From the NCBI GenBank assembly GCA_018881555.1, contig JACAXG010000065.1:2258363-2322362 (forward strand): 64,000 nucleotides of DNA. Reading direction: 5' to 3'. The position numbers were made by a program, and so were the translations under genes. The notes under the pieces are model-generated. The model saw only the letters and a program-made list of their open reading frames with translations, was not told the DNA's origin and made no database searches. How positions within the stretch are numbered: position 1 is the stretch's first letter; every line of letters starts with the position of its first letter. The DNA is from Amblyornis subalaris (lineage: Eukaryota > Chordata > Aves > Passeriformes > Ptilonorhynchidae). Of the stretch, positions 42,571 to 53,800 are shown one piece after another.

Positions 42571-43529
42571 AGGCATAGAGATGAACCTCTTCGCATTTGT
42601 CCAGTTTATGTCACGCGGGGGTGGGGTGTGAAGCACTAAAGTCAGAGGAGAAATGAGATTTTTGTATTTAATTTTATTTTATTTTACTTAGGCTGGGATG
42701 TTTGTAAAAGTGAAGACCATAAAGAGTTGATGTGTATTTCCATCACACAGCAGAAAAAAAAAAAAAAAAAGAAAGAAAGAAAACAACCGCAAACCTGTCA
42801 GGGCTTCTCACTAACACTGCTTGCACCGGGTGGTTAAAAATCTAGTTTGCAATTGTTCGAAGAAGCCCGAAGCATGAAAAAAAAAATTAATCTTTCCAGT
42901 GTGACATGGTAACCAAAAGGACAGTTAGGGCAAACTGAATGGCTTTGGTGTGATATCAGAGAATCCACAAAGGCTTCAAACTCTGCTCAGAGCTCTGCTC
43001 TAGCTCACTCAAAATATCCCCTTTTGTTCTCCAGCTGCCTATAAAACTCCAGAAGAGGAGCGCTCTCATTTTTACACTGGAGTTCTTGGTCCAGAGAGAA
43101 CAATATACTCCTACCTCTTTTGAAATGATCCGGAGACTCTCACAACACACAGGCAATCACTCGAAGCACGAATTCCCTTTTTTTTTCCAAGAACTGCTCG
43201 ACCCATTGTTTGAACTGGGATTCAGTGCACAGCCCAAAGAGAAAAGGAAAAAAAAATAAAAGTCGTAGAAGCCCGCTTTGGTATTGCACAGAGAGAGCTG
43301 ACAAAATATTATAGCGTGTTTCCTAGAAGTACACGGTGAGAGCCGGCGGTGTGTTCCTGAAGAGGTTGCTTTTTATTTCCCCCCCCACCCCCCGCCTTAG
43401 ATTGTGATCGTCTTTGTATGTCTTTCTTTTGATCCCACAAAGAGAATGCAATATACATATATGTGTTTGCTCTCCATACAAGAAATGCCATACAATGGAA
43501 TATGCGGCCGGTTAGTCCTCATAATGCTT

Positions 43530-43850
43530 AGTTTTGCTGTAATTAATTGAAAACAGTTATTAGGTCGTCATTGGCAATAGCGTAAATAATTGCAGCAGAT
43601 TTTTACTTAAAATTGACCGGTCATAGAGTGATAGATCGATTCGAGGTATAAAAATGATGTATCAAAACATCAATGTCGATTATTTGAAATATTGTAGTCG
43701 AATCTTTTTATTGCTTCATCGGTTAAGTGTCTGAAAGTGCTGTGTTCCAACATATATTTATGTTGTCAATACTGTCAAAACTGTCAGTTTTATTACAGTG
43801 GATTTGTAATACATTTCGGATTTGCTCATTTACATAAAATGTCCACCTCA
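43530..43850. promoter_or_regulatory. Candidate conserved enhancer with MEIS and HOX-MEIS motifs
   Basis: AT-rich unique sequence with many ATTA and ATCGAT-type motifs. Three TGTCA cores lie at 43764, 43773 and 43782, two of them as full CTGTCA (reverse of TGACAG). The last forms TGTCAGTTTTATTAC (43782-43796), which closely resembles the MEIS1-HOXA9 composite TGACAGTTTTACGAC. Function is inferred from motifs only. Confidence 0.4.
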
Positions 43851-45254
43851 GATACCCTTCCTTTTCTCCGTCTCTGGAAATCTATGTCAGTTTAATGAAA
43901 GGATTCAAGACTCATACCTGAAGAGGGGAAAAAAAAAAAAAAAAAAGGAGGTATTTCTCCATTATGTCCAATTTAAACATCCGTTTGGAAAGCTTGGGCT
44001 ATTTCTGACTCACCATAAGAGGGAATTCCTCCCTCCCCTCCCTCCCCCGGCCCCGCTTATTCCCCCAGTAGAATTTAAACACTTTTCTACTCTCACACCT
44101 AGATTAAAGTCTCCAGGAGAATTGAGAAACTGTACAGGAGATAGTGATGAGCCAAAGCATACCTGTGAATGCTGCAACCCTCCCAAAGAGAGCAACAACC
44201 CCCCGAACCACTCACACACACGCAGGGGTTTGCATCCTGCTAGAAAGAAGGAGACAAAAGGAGCAATAAATATGTGTGTGATCCCTTCCTAACGGTTTGT
44301 AGCCCAAAGGAGAAAAGCAAATTGGAAGCACTATTGGGCATTTAATGCCCTCCGCCCCTATATTATCAGGGTCTGATCGATGTGATTATTCCCTTTAACT
44401 GTAAGCACTGATTTTTTATTAGCATGATCTCAGGCAAATCTCTAATTTTCTCCAAGAGTCCAGCTGAGGGATGGTGAAATTCAGGAATAAATAAATAAAT
44501 CCATTGCACAATAAACTCTCTTCAATAGAACAAATAGTGCAATTAGGCAAGTAACTTTATTCCCCACCCCTTTCCAAGAATGAGGTTGTTTTAAAGGCGT
44601 TGGTGGATGGACTTAAGGTGTGTGAGGGTTGGTTTCTTTCCTTTTTTTTTTTCTTTTTTTTTTTTTTCCCAGGGACATCTATGTTTAAATAAATGCTGGA
44701 GAGATTTCTGAGTTCACAGGGAAGAAGGAAGGTTAGTTAAGGGAATGGCAGTGCACCTGGCAGGTGTTTTAATGACCGCCCCTTCCTTTGAACACTTTCA
44801 ATTTCTCTGCTTCTTCTCATCCAAAATATCTTCCCCAAACCAAGTATGATTTCTGTTGTAATTCTCGTGTGTGCTTGTGATCCCTTCTGAGGTAAATTGA
44901 GAAGTATGCTGCGCAAAAGGAGGAAATCGCCCCTGGGGTGCTTTGTTTACTTTGGTTTGTAAAATCCTGCTAGGAGATGGTTTCCTCAGTGTGTGGCAAG
45001 TGTTTCTTCAAGAAATTCATCAGCCCTTCTACAATTACTTCGAGCTCCGAGGGAAGAAAGCTGCCATCACTTTCTCACATCCCAAGGTGTTGCATGGGGG
45101 AGAGAAGAAAAGGCTGGAGCATTTAATTATAATGATGAGGGGCGGGGGGTGGGGGGAACGAAGGCTGCAGAAAGCCGTCCCAAGCCTATACCTGGAAAAG
45201 AAAAACCTGCAAGGGTATATTTGGGAAGCGTGTGCCATTTAGACGTGGGGAAAA

Positions 45255-45575
45255 GTACCCCATCTTGTGCAGTAATTAGTCTGAACAATAAACATAATTG
45301 GAACAAAATCAGTTGGAAGTTTCTACGTTTTTAATTACGTTTCATTTTGTGGTAAGCTGTAAAATTATGAATGCCTCTCAATTAAACACTATCCACTTGT
45401 AAAGCATTTAACAACAATTATTCCTTAATCAGTTGGAATGCTAGCCACAAATGATGCTGTTAAACATCAAAGGGATGCGTTAGACGTTACCTTTTAGTCA
45501 TAAGTAAGAGGATTAATGTCTATAATTAGAGGGGATAAATACGTGCATAAATAAATCTAATTTTTTTACACGTTC
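45255..45575. promoter_or_regulatory. Candidate conserved non-coding element
   Basis: Unique AT-rich sequence with many homeodomain cores (GCAGTAATTAG, TTTTTAATTACG, GAGGATTAATG, TATAATTAGAGG) and no repeat character, directly next to a CpG-rich block. Enhancer role is inferred. Confidence 0.3.
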
Positions 45576-45619
45576 TCATCCTGTTTGGGAGAGGCGAGGA
45601 TCTTTGACATTGCTCGCAC

Positions 45620-46670
45620 TCCTAGCTTTTCCCGGTCGGAGGGGACCCGGGAGCAGCGAGGTGAGAAGACCCCTGCGGGGAGCCCCGATGCTGCGCGCAG
45701 CTCCGCAGGCGCCGGCCCGTCCCCTGCGGCCGCACCAGGGTTGGGGCTGGGCCTGGGGTTCGGGCCCACCAGGGACACGGGGGAATTTGCTGCCCTACTT
45801 GGCTTTTTTTTTTTTCTTTTTTTTTTTTTCGGCACCTGTGGTCTACCTGACGGTTCATTTCCCTTGGGGACAATTTGCTGTCCCCAAACGAAGCTCGAGA
45901 TTTGAGTCGAAAACCGCAAATAAAATTAGCATGACCTTGATTACACTCCGTATGAATATCTCATTTACCTAATGACTTTATGTCACGTACGCAGAGGGTC
46001 AATTTCCTTTTAACCTTTCCCATTGCTGCAGTAAGCATTCTTTTATAATCAATGGCTGTTTGAATAATCAATTCGCATTTTATGATCCCTGACAAACTCA
46101 ATATACGTGTGCCTGGTTTCAGCAAAGCAGCCGGCCCGGCTCCGCGCCGTTTCCACCTCCGAGGAGTTTGCGGCGGGGTTCCCGGCTCCCCGGGGAGCCG
46201 CCCGGGCCGCGCAGGGCAGCCGCCGCTGGGCTCCGCGGGGCTGCTCGGGCGCTGCGCCGCCCGCCCGCTCCTCTGGGCCCGCCCGGCCGCCCGCTCGCTC
46301 CGCGCCGCGGCCGCACCCGCGCAGCCCCGCCGGCGGGCCATGCCGCCCTGGGCAGACCCGGCACAAAGGCGCCGGCCAGCATCCCCCCGCATTTCTTTAG
46401 CGCTGGCAATTTCGCGTGTTTTCTCAATCGCTCAACCCAAAATGTGCGGCTTTCCCGCCTTCTTCCCCGGTCTCCTTCTTAGGAATGTGCACAGCAAAAC
46501 TCCGTCGCCAGGGACAGTTCCCCCTTTTTGTTTTTCCCGGGACAACCAGCCGCGAGGTGACGGTTTCCCCGGCTCTGCAGCCAAAGGCAGGCGGCTGCCC
46601 TGTAGACCGACCTCCTCGAGCACTTCTGAGGGAGGCCTGGTGTCCTTGGCCACGTCGGCATCTGTGAAAC
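45620..46670. promoter_or_regulatory. Distal CpG-rich region about 10 kb upstream
   Basis: Two CpG-dense parts (about 45630-45780 and 46120-46400, with a weaker shoulder to 46660) enclose an AT-rich unique block at 45905-46110. The layout suggests an enhancer or alternative promoter core within a CpG valley, common around developmental regulator genes. Overlapping long frames on both strands are GC-driven and show no known domain. Confidence 0.45.
45905..46110. promoter_or_regulatory. Candidate conserved non-coding element between CpG blocks
   Basis: AT-rich unique DNA with motifs such as GACCTTGATTACAC, TAATGACTTTATG, TAATCAATGG and AATAATCAATTCG, set between two CpG-rich blocks. It looks constrained rather than repetitive, but this is a judgement by eye. 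Confidence 0.35.
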
Positions 46671-49600
46671 CTCGAATGAGTCTTTGCATCGGTCTCACTG
46701 TACCGCTGACGTTCAGGAGCCCCAGTCACTGCCACCAATCCTCTTTATCACCTCTCCAGTCACCTCCAAAACAGGGGTCGTGAAAGTCGTCCCAGAAGCG
46801 CAGGCCCTAAGCACAACTCGAGTGCAGACGTGTATGGGGAAAGGAGGGGAGTTAGGGCAAGCTGAACTTTGCAAATATTTTTTCTATAAGTAGTTCACGT
46901 TTTCTGTGATCTCTGGTGTGAGTTTGGAACTGAGACTTACTGCAACTCCATTCCCTGTGTTGGATAATTAATGCTGATTCATAGCAGGTTCTACCTATGA
47001 ATGTGTGTTTCGTTTCTCTCTGCAGGGTCCATGGTTCTTTGGTATGTTGTTATTCCCCAAAAGGTAATTGCACTTGATATTTTCTCGGGCTAGGCTCATT
47101 AGCCAAGGGCAGGGTGGCGTTGCCAGTCTCAGACTCTTTCAACAATTCAATGCAAACATTTGCCCCAGAGGTTTCATACAGCACTCCCAGCTCACAAAAA
47201 CAGTCCTTGGGTACAACATTTCTCTTAAAAAGCCTTAGATATATATATATATTTTCCACCCAAGCAGGAAGCATTTTTGTGTAGGGGTTTTCAGATTAAC
47301 CCGTCATTGTAAGTGGTCAAAGCTACACAAGAAGATTACATATTGCCTCGGACTGCAGGAGTCTGCCCTTCCTTTTATAAATAACCAGGACACAATCTTG
47401 GATGAAACGGTAGAAGAGGCACCACATCTCACACTACTCTGTATTCAGTTCTTTACACTCTCTTAACATTTACAAAATACATGTTGAAAACACTTTTCCA
47501 CTGCCCGCCATTACAGACCTAACCTGACTTCTTTCTCACCCATATCTGCTGTCATCTCTTTAGCTCCTTTCATCTCTCCTGCTCAATTAATTACCTCACT
47601 AATGGAAGGCAATGAAACTCAGGTATAAGGTAAGTTAGGGAACATATAGTTGCTAATACATACTATTTTATGAAGATGAATCCTCCATGACTGTTCCAAT
47701 TTTATTTTTTCCCTCTGTTGTTCATAATTTTGAAAATATTATTCTTCTATTTGAATCTTGTCAGGTTGAGCAGGATGATTCACAGTAACGCTGCAAAGAA
47801 GATCCTGTTCTCACAGGAGAAAATGGTCCTCACAGGACAATGAAGAGGAAGCAGAGGGACAACATCTAAGCTTAACAAGTTCTCAGACATCACCATGTTT
47901 TCCATGCAATTTGTATTTATGGTGAATTAGATGAGACATTCTCCATGGTAATGGTGCTAAAGGGCAGACACTGGTCTTAATTCCAAACAATAGGCCCTGT
48001 GTCTAAATTGTACATCTAACTGTCTTACTGTGTTTACATACTTCTGCTCACCGTGATTTTCCCATCACAGTTAGCCAGTAACTTAAAAAGCAAAGCTCAC
48101 CTGTGCTGTATCACCACTGACTCCAATGTTAGTACATTAGAAAGGAAATTGTCCTATATTGTGTGGCTACACAGCAAATAGGTCTAGCAAACTAGACACA
48201 CGTCACCAGTTTTAATCCTCACTGACCAGAGGGGTGCCAATTGTTCTATACACATCAGTCATCAGAGGGACCAAAAGTTCATAGAAAAACACCTCAGTGC
48301 TGGGAATCTCTGTCAACAATGTTTTCCATGCTGACAGTCTTCAATATCAAGTCCAAACCTGTGTTCCAAAGTCCCACTGATAGAAGGAGAGCGTGGATGA
48401 AGGACGCAAGGTAGGATTCTGCCAAGTGGTTTTGCAGGATGCCAGAGGTATGGAGAGCAGGATGCTGGAGGTATGAAGTACTCAGCTTTCCAGGTCATAC
48501 TGATAGTAAATGTGTACAGTCACCACCCTTCCAGTAAGCCCTTAGTACAAGAAAATATCAGTCCTTTAATTCATACTTTGATGATTCACAGCCATGGCAC
48601 TTTTTTGACACTTTAAGTATCTCTCATGTCATGGTGGTATATTCTGCTTTTTCAAAAGTGTTTTTCAAGATGAACTGGCTTTTCAGTGATGAAACATGAT
48701 CAAGTTAATGTACTAATAGATTTCATTTTTAAAGTACCTGCTAAATTTAAAACTTGCCTCATGCATTTACAAACCATCACTAATAGTTCTATTGATCAAT
48801 GATATAAATAGCTCTAGCAGAAGCTTTTCTTTGATGTAGACAAATATAAACAGCATTGAAAAAATAACACACAAGTGATTGTTCTGTATTCTTACCTTTA
48901 GGCTATATTACAATCACAATAAGACATATCTAGGCATGTGTCATACTGGATAATACCATTTCTTGGGTGTTTCAAGGCACAGAATTTTAACTTGGACTTC
49001 ACAACTGAGACTTGTCATTTAAAACATGATACTGGCACTACTAAAAAAAAGCTCTACTAATATGTAATTATTAACCCATATATTGAGATTTTTTTAAGAA
49101 TTACTTCACATACTCAGATCCTTTTATTTCTATTATTCATGTGCCAAGCTGAAAATAAACATTTGAAATATTTTTCTCTTTTATGGAAGAGATTATAAAA
49201 CTATTCATTTGAAATGACCTCTTGGATAAATGCAGCTATATTTTCTGGGCTCAGATCTCTTATTCCCAGTTGGGAACCCCACACCAGATCAGGGAATTTT
49301 GCTTCATTTCACTTCAAAATATTGACCAAGAAAAGCTTAGGCAAACAGTTTCCAGTCATTCACAATATGTTCATTTGGGCTTTTAATTTCATTATTCTCG
49401 ATGTGTTACTGATCACCTATCACACTTGCTCTATTTCTGAAAAGGTTAGTTGAAATTATTTAGGAGACTAAATTTATAATAAAAGTGCCCAAGAAATATT
49501 CCTGTCTGTGTCTGTATCCTTTTGTTTTGTACAGGTATTCATTGATAGCCTGATTCTGCCTCCCTTCCATTTGCTAAGAGCAGGATTTGATCCATAAAGC

Positions 49601-52600
49601 AAATGCATTCATCTAATATTTGTTCAAAGAAAAATCCTGCCTGCTTTAATGTTCACATATATGGTCACAAACATGGTCAAAACAAGAGCCATCTGAATCC
49701 CCTAGAGCTGCTTTGCAACTAGTGTTGCAGCATGAAACCAGAAAAAAACAATTTTACCACTTTAGGCTGATTTCAGCTTTCAAACATTATGGAAAATCAT
49801 CAGCTGCCTTTTTTCCCCCTGCTCCTGGTTTAACTTCAGATCACTTCCCCTTGGCAAATGGCTTTTGATACTCAAGTAAGATCATATTTTTTGATCCAGA
49901 AGCAAATTTATTTTTGCTGTTGTTTCCAGACTTGATTCATTAAAGAATGTCCTGTCTGCAGCCAATATGTTCATGGTAACTGTTCCTGAAATAAAATCTA
50001 GCAAGATTCTTAGTATTTGAAAGAGGCATTGCTCTCATGACACAATTCTCCATAAATGGGAAAAACCATAAAAAGATCTCAGCCCTGCTTTCCTCGGGTA
50101 CCTAACAGTTTAACAGACTTGTTTGAGCTTAACAAGCATGAAAAGAGTGAGATTTTGGACCCACTGTGCTGTAATTAGTATAATTATTAGGTGGAGTTTG
50201 TCCTGGGAAAGGGTATATTATTGTACTGTATTCTTAAGTTGAGGATTTATTCTACTGGATTTTCCACAAAAATAAGCAAAATGAAATATTTATTTTTCAT
50301 CTGATAATAAAGTGTTATCAGGGGAGATTTTTAAGTCAGAGGAACAGCTTATTAATTTTTACTCAGATCTGGAGATCTGAACTGTTCTAAAGTTTGAAAC
50401 ACTAGGATGAGACACTTTAGTTTTGATATTTCTTTCTGAATAAAATACTAAATGAAGCCATTGCAATTCCAAGGAATCATGCTAAATGATGTTGATGTGA
50501 ACACAGAGACAAAGAAAAAACAGTCAGAAATAGTCCATGAACCTCTTTCTAGTCACTTAAGCAGGAGAAACTCTAGTGAAGTTAATGTAGTTGCAGTGAT
50601 ATAAGACTCTAGTAAGGTGAGAATTACACAACTTGTGTTTAACTCGATGCTATTACTTTAAAAACAGAGTTTACTTCACTAAATAACCTGAAAATAAACA
50701 CAAAACAAAGGGCAAATGAGACAAATTATAAGTAAGCATGCATGCAAAAAAGGTAAGTGCAAATTAGATTTGAATATTCATGAGTCACAAATCATTGACA
50801 GTTTGAGATAATGCAAAACAGCTTTATAAATGAGGTTAAGGCAAGGGACATCAAAGAAAGGCATTGCTAAATCAATAGCAATTTGATTGTGCATATACTT
50901 GTAAATTGTGGTTACAGTTTTTGTGACATAGGAGAAAAATACCGCATGTGTAGTGAAGAAGGCACACATAAATATTCTTTTTGAGTGTGTTATATTTTTG
51001 CAATTCAGCATGTACTTGGAGGCCTGACTTGTATAAAGTGACCAGATATCATTTTTTAATTTTTTCCTCCAGGAGAATTACAGTTTCCTTTGAGTATCCA
51101 ATCTCCTGTGTTGTGTTGCTTAGTATGACAAAAAATTCAGTTGTCAACAATACCTAAATAGCAATACTGCAAAATAGAATAATTACTCACTCCATTTGAC
51201 TTCAGTAGAAGGATCACCTGCTAATGAAAGTCCTGCATAAAATCATAGCCAGCGGAGATTACCTACTTGTTTCAGAGAATTTAGCTCTCAAAAGCGGGAA
51301 TGAGATGAGTTGCAGGTCTCAGAGCAAATTGCTGGAGCACAGGGATTTGAAAGAATGATCACTTGAAGGATGGCCAGCCTGACCATTTAACCCAGAGCTT
51401 CTTAATTTTTCTGGCTGTAAGCATCAATAAAGTATTGGGTCTCCTGTCTTACTTGTGAGTTCTGTGGATATTAGAAATTGAATGGTTTAAAATGTTGATG
51501 AGAACACAGAAACAAAAGGCAAGACTGCCAGAAGTAATCCGCCCATTTAAAATTACTCCAGGATGTTTGTTTTTCCTAAGGGTTTATATTTTGGTTACTT
51601 AACACTCACTCCGATATACTAACCAATTCCCTTTCTTCAATAACCTTTACATTCCGTGTGCCATCCTTACTCTCTGGCATGACAGATGAGGCTTCAACAG
51701 GTCAAGTGAAGCTAAATGTATACATTTACCAATACTGACGGCAAAATCAAGCAGGGATGTCCATTTGGAAATGGTATAGGGTACTCTGGTTCTATAAGAA
51801 GCAGCATATGACTTCTTCCAGTGCTGCCTTTAAAACCATCCACTCACATGAATGAAGCTGGCAATTAACTCGTGTCAAAACATTGTAAAAGGAAAAACCC
51901 AGATGTCAAATAACTTAGGAAAGGGATAACCTTATGTCCTCCGCAGTCCCCCACATGAGCTTGTCAGAAGCTGATGTATCTCTCATGCCATCCCAATATG
52001 AAAAGATACCTGTATGTGCCATGCCTGGAATTCAGAGAGCTTCCTGCAATAAATTCTTTAAATCTGTATATTTCTCAGCATGAATAAACAATAGATAAGT
52101 TAGAAAGAGTCACTCAGGAATGTAAAAGGCCAGATTGCTGTTTCAGGAACATTCCCTTCAACTTTCCCAATCTGTGCAGAGAGAAATCAATCTCCCCTCA
52201 GGAAGAGTGAAAGGGAAAGTTACCTCTTGGGCATGGCAGAGATCTTGAAATAAATAGTCTTAGACTCCCTTCTGGGTCTCTCACTGTGACTGGCCAGGTT
52301 TATCAGAGGTTAATTATACCCATCCCTCCATATCTATAAAAGGAAGCTCACAATAAATAGCTTTATGGTTCTGTGACATGGAATTAGTAAGAGAATATGA
52401 GATCCTCTGATGCGAGGTACGAGTATATGTCCAACACATTAACTTTGTAATCCCTGTTCAAAGCTCTATCTTTAGATTATATGATACTGCAAGTTTTGTT
52501 TGCCTGTTTATAACCTTGTGCACCTTCAGTAAAGCACATCTTCATTTAAATGAGAAATTATCATCTCTTTACATTAGAAATCATTGTCAAAACAACTTGT

Positions 52601-53325
52601 GTATGCCTATAAGCAAAGGAGATAAATACCAAAATTCTTCTAACCTTTTCAGACTTATATTACACCCATCACCACGTAATATGAATGTTGCTTAAAGAAA
52701 TGTGGTTGTCCTGGATAGGGTCAGCTTTGACTAGATATTGCATTACTTATGAAAATAGGTCAATGGTGTTACAGACCATTCTTCAGTTCAGCAGAATACC
52801 AATAGCCTGTGTCAGGTGAAAGTTTCAAAGGGTTGGGTTATTTTTATTTTCTAGCAAATTCCTTTTTCCTGAAGAAAACTGGAAAAAGCAAGATAAAATT
52901 ATCACAACCAGAGAGCATGAGTCTCCACAGTATCCAGAAACCTGATTAATTTAATCAGGATTTTAACTTCTACTTCATTCCCAGATTTCTTTCTCTTCTT
53001 TTCTGTTGGTGGAGTTTTCTACATCTTTCCAAAAAACTGCCTTTACTGGTAATTTATAAGCCCTTCTTAATTCTACTGATACCAATTTCTGGCCTGTGAT
53101 GGGATATAAACATTTACAGACCTCGTATGTTATATGTGACCTGAAGCAGGCAATGCGGAGCAGCTCATATTAGACCACCTGAATGCCACATCTCCGTTAT
53201 GAGTTATCAAATCAAATAAAGGGCGACTTGGCTCCCATTATGTGATCTAGATTTATACACTTCTACACACTTCTTCCCAGGTTCAAGAGTGTAAACACTC
53301 CTTTTGAGAGCTTGCATTTTTTCGT
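46671..53325. other. Upstream intergenic DNA without recognised genes
   Basis: AT-rich, with a short TA repeat (47231-47248) and one MITE-like trace near 49550-49600 (CCTGATTCTGCCTCCCTT ... AGCAGGATTTGATCC). No coding frame with recognisable similarity and no RNA gene seen. Confidence 0.7.
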
Positions 53326-53800
53326 AATCACAGAATAAACTGAGTTGGAAGGGACCCATCTGGATCACTGAGTCCAACTCCTGGCCCTGCACAGAACCAT
53401 CCCCAAGAGTCACACCATGTGCCTGAGAGCATTGTCCAAATGCTGCTTGAACTCTGTCAGGCTTGGGGCTGTGACCATTTTCCTGGGGAGCCTGTTCCAG
53501 TGCTCAACCACCCTCTGGGTGAAGAACCTTTTCCTAATATCCAACCTAAACCTCCCCTGACAACAGCTTCCTGACATTCCCTTGGGTCCTGTCACTGGTC
53601 ACCAGGGAGAAGAGATCAGTGCCTGCCCCTCATCTTTCTCTGACGAGGAAGCTGTAGACTGCAATGAGGTCTCCCCTCAGTCTCCTCTTCTCCAGGCTGA
53701 ACGGACCAAGTGATCTCAGCAGCTCCTCATACGGCATCCTCAAGGCCCTTCACCATCTTTGTTGACCTCCTTTGGATGATCTCTAATAGTTTTTCTGCAT
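53326..53800 (-). mobile_element. CR1 LINE, 5'-truncated 3' fragment
   Basis: On the minus strand the last part of the CR1 ORF2 protein is readable: RLDIRKRFFTQRVVEHWNRL, then PRKMVTAPSLTEFKQHLDN and ALRHMV, before the 3' UTR with GGTCCCTTCCAACTCAG and the terminal ATTCTGTGATT. The upper end contains the CR1 segment seen here as TCCTTTGGATGATCTCTAAT. The copy is truncated, as most CR1 copies are, but little decayed. CR1 is the dominant LINE of birds. Confidence 0.93.

Larger units (their letters stand above)
42571..45620. other. Upstream region, second block
   Basis: No gene recognised. It contains A runs (42752-42769, 43929-43947), a TATA-like TATAAAA (43040-43046), a C run (43380-43395), the TGTCA-rich block at 43530-43850, and AT-rich unique blocks (44330-44470, 45255-45575) that could be regulatory. 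Confidence 0.7.

Noticed and set aside
46082..46783. 233-codon plus-strand frame in the distal CpG block
   Set aside because: GC-driven frame with matching long frames on the other strand and no recognisable domain; I treat the block as regulatory DNA.
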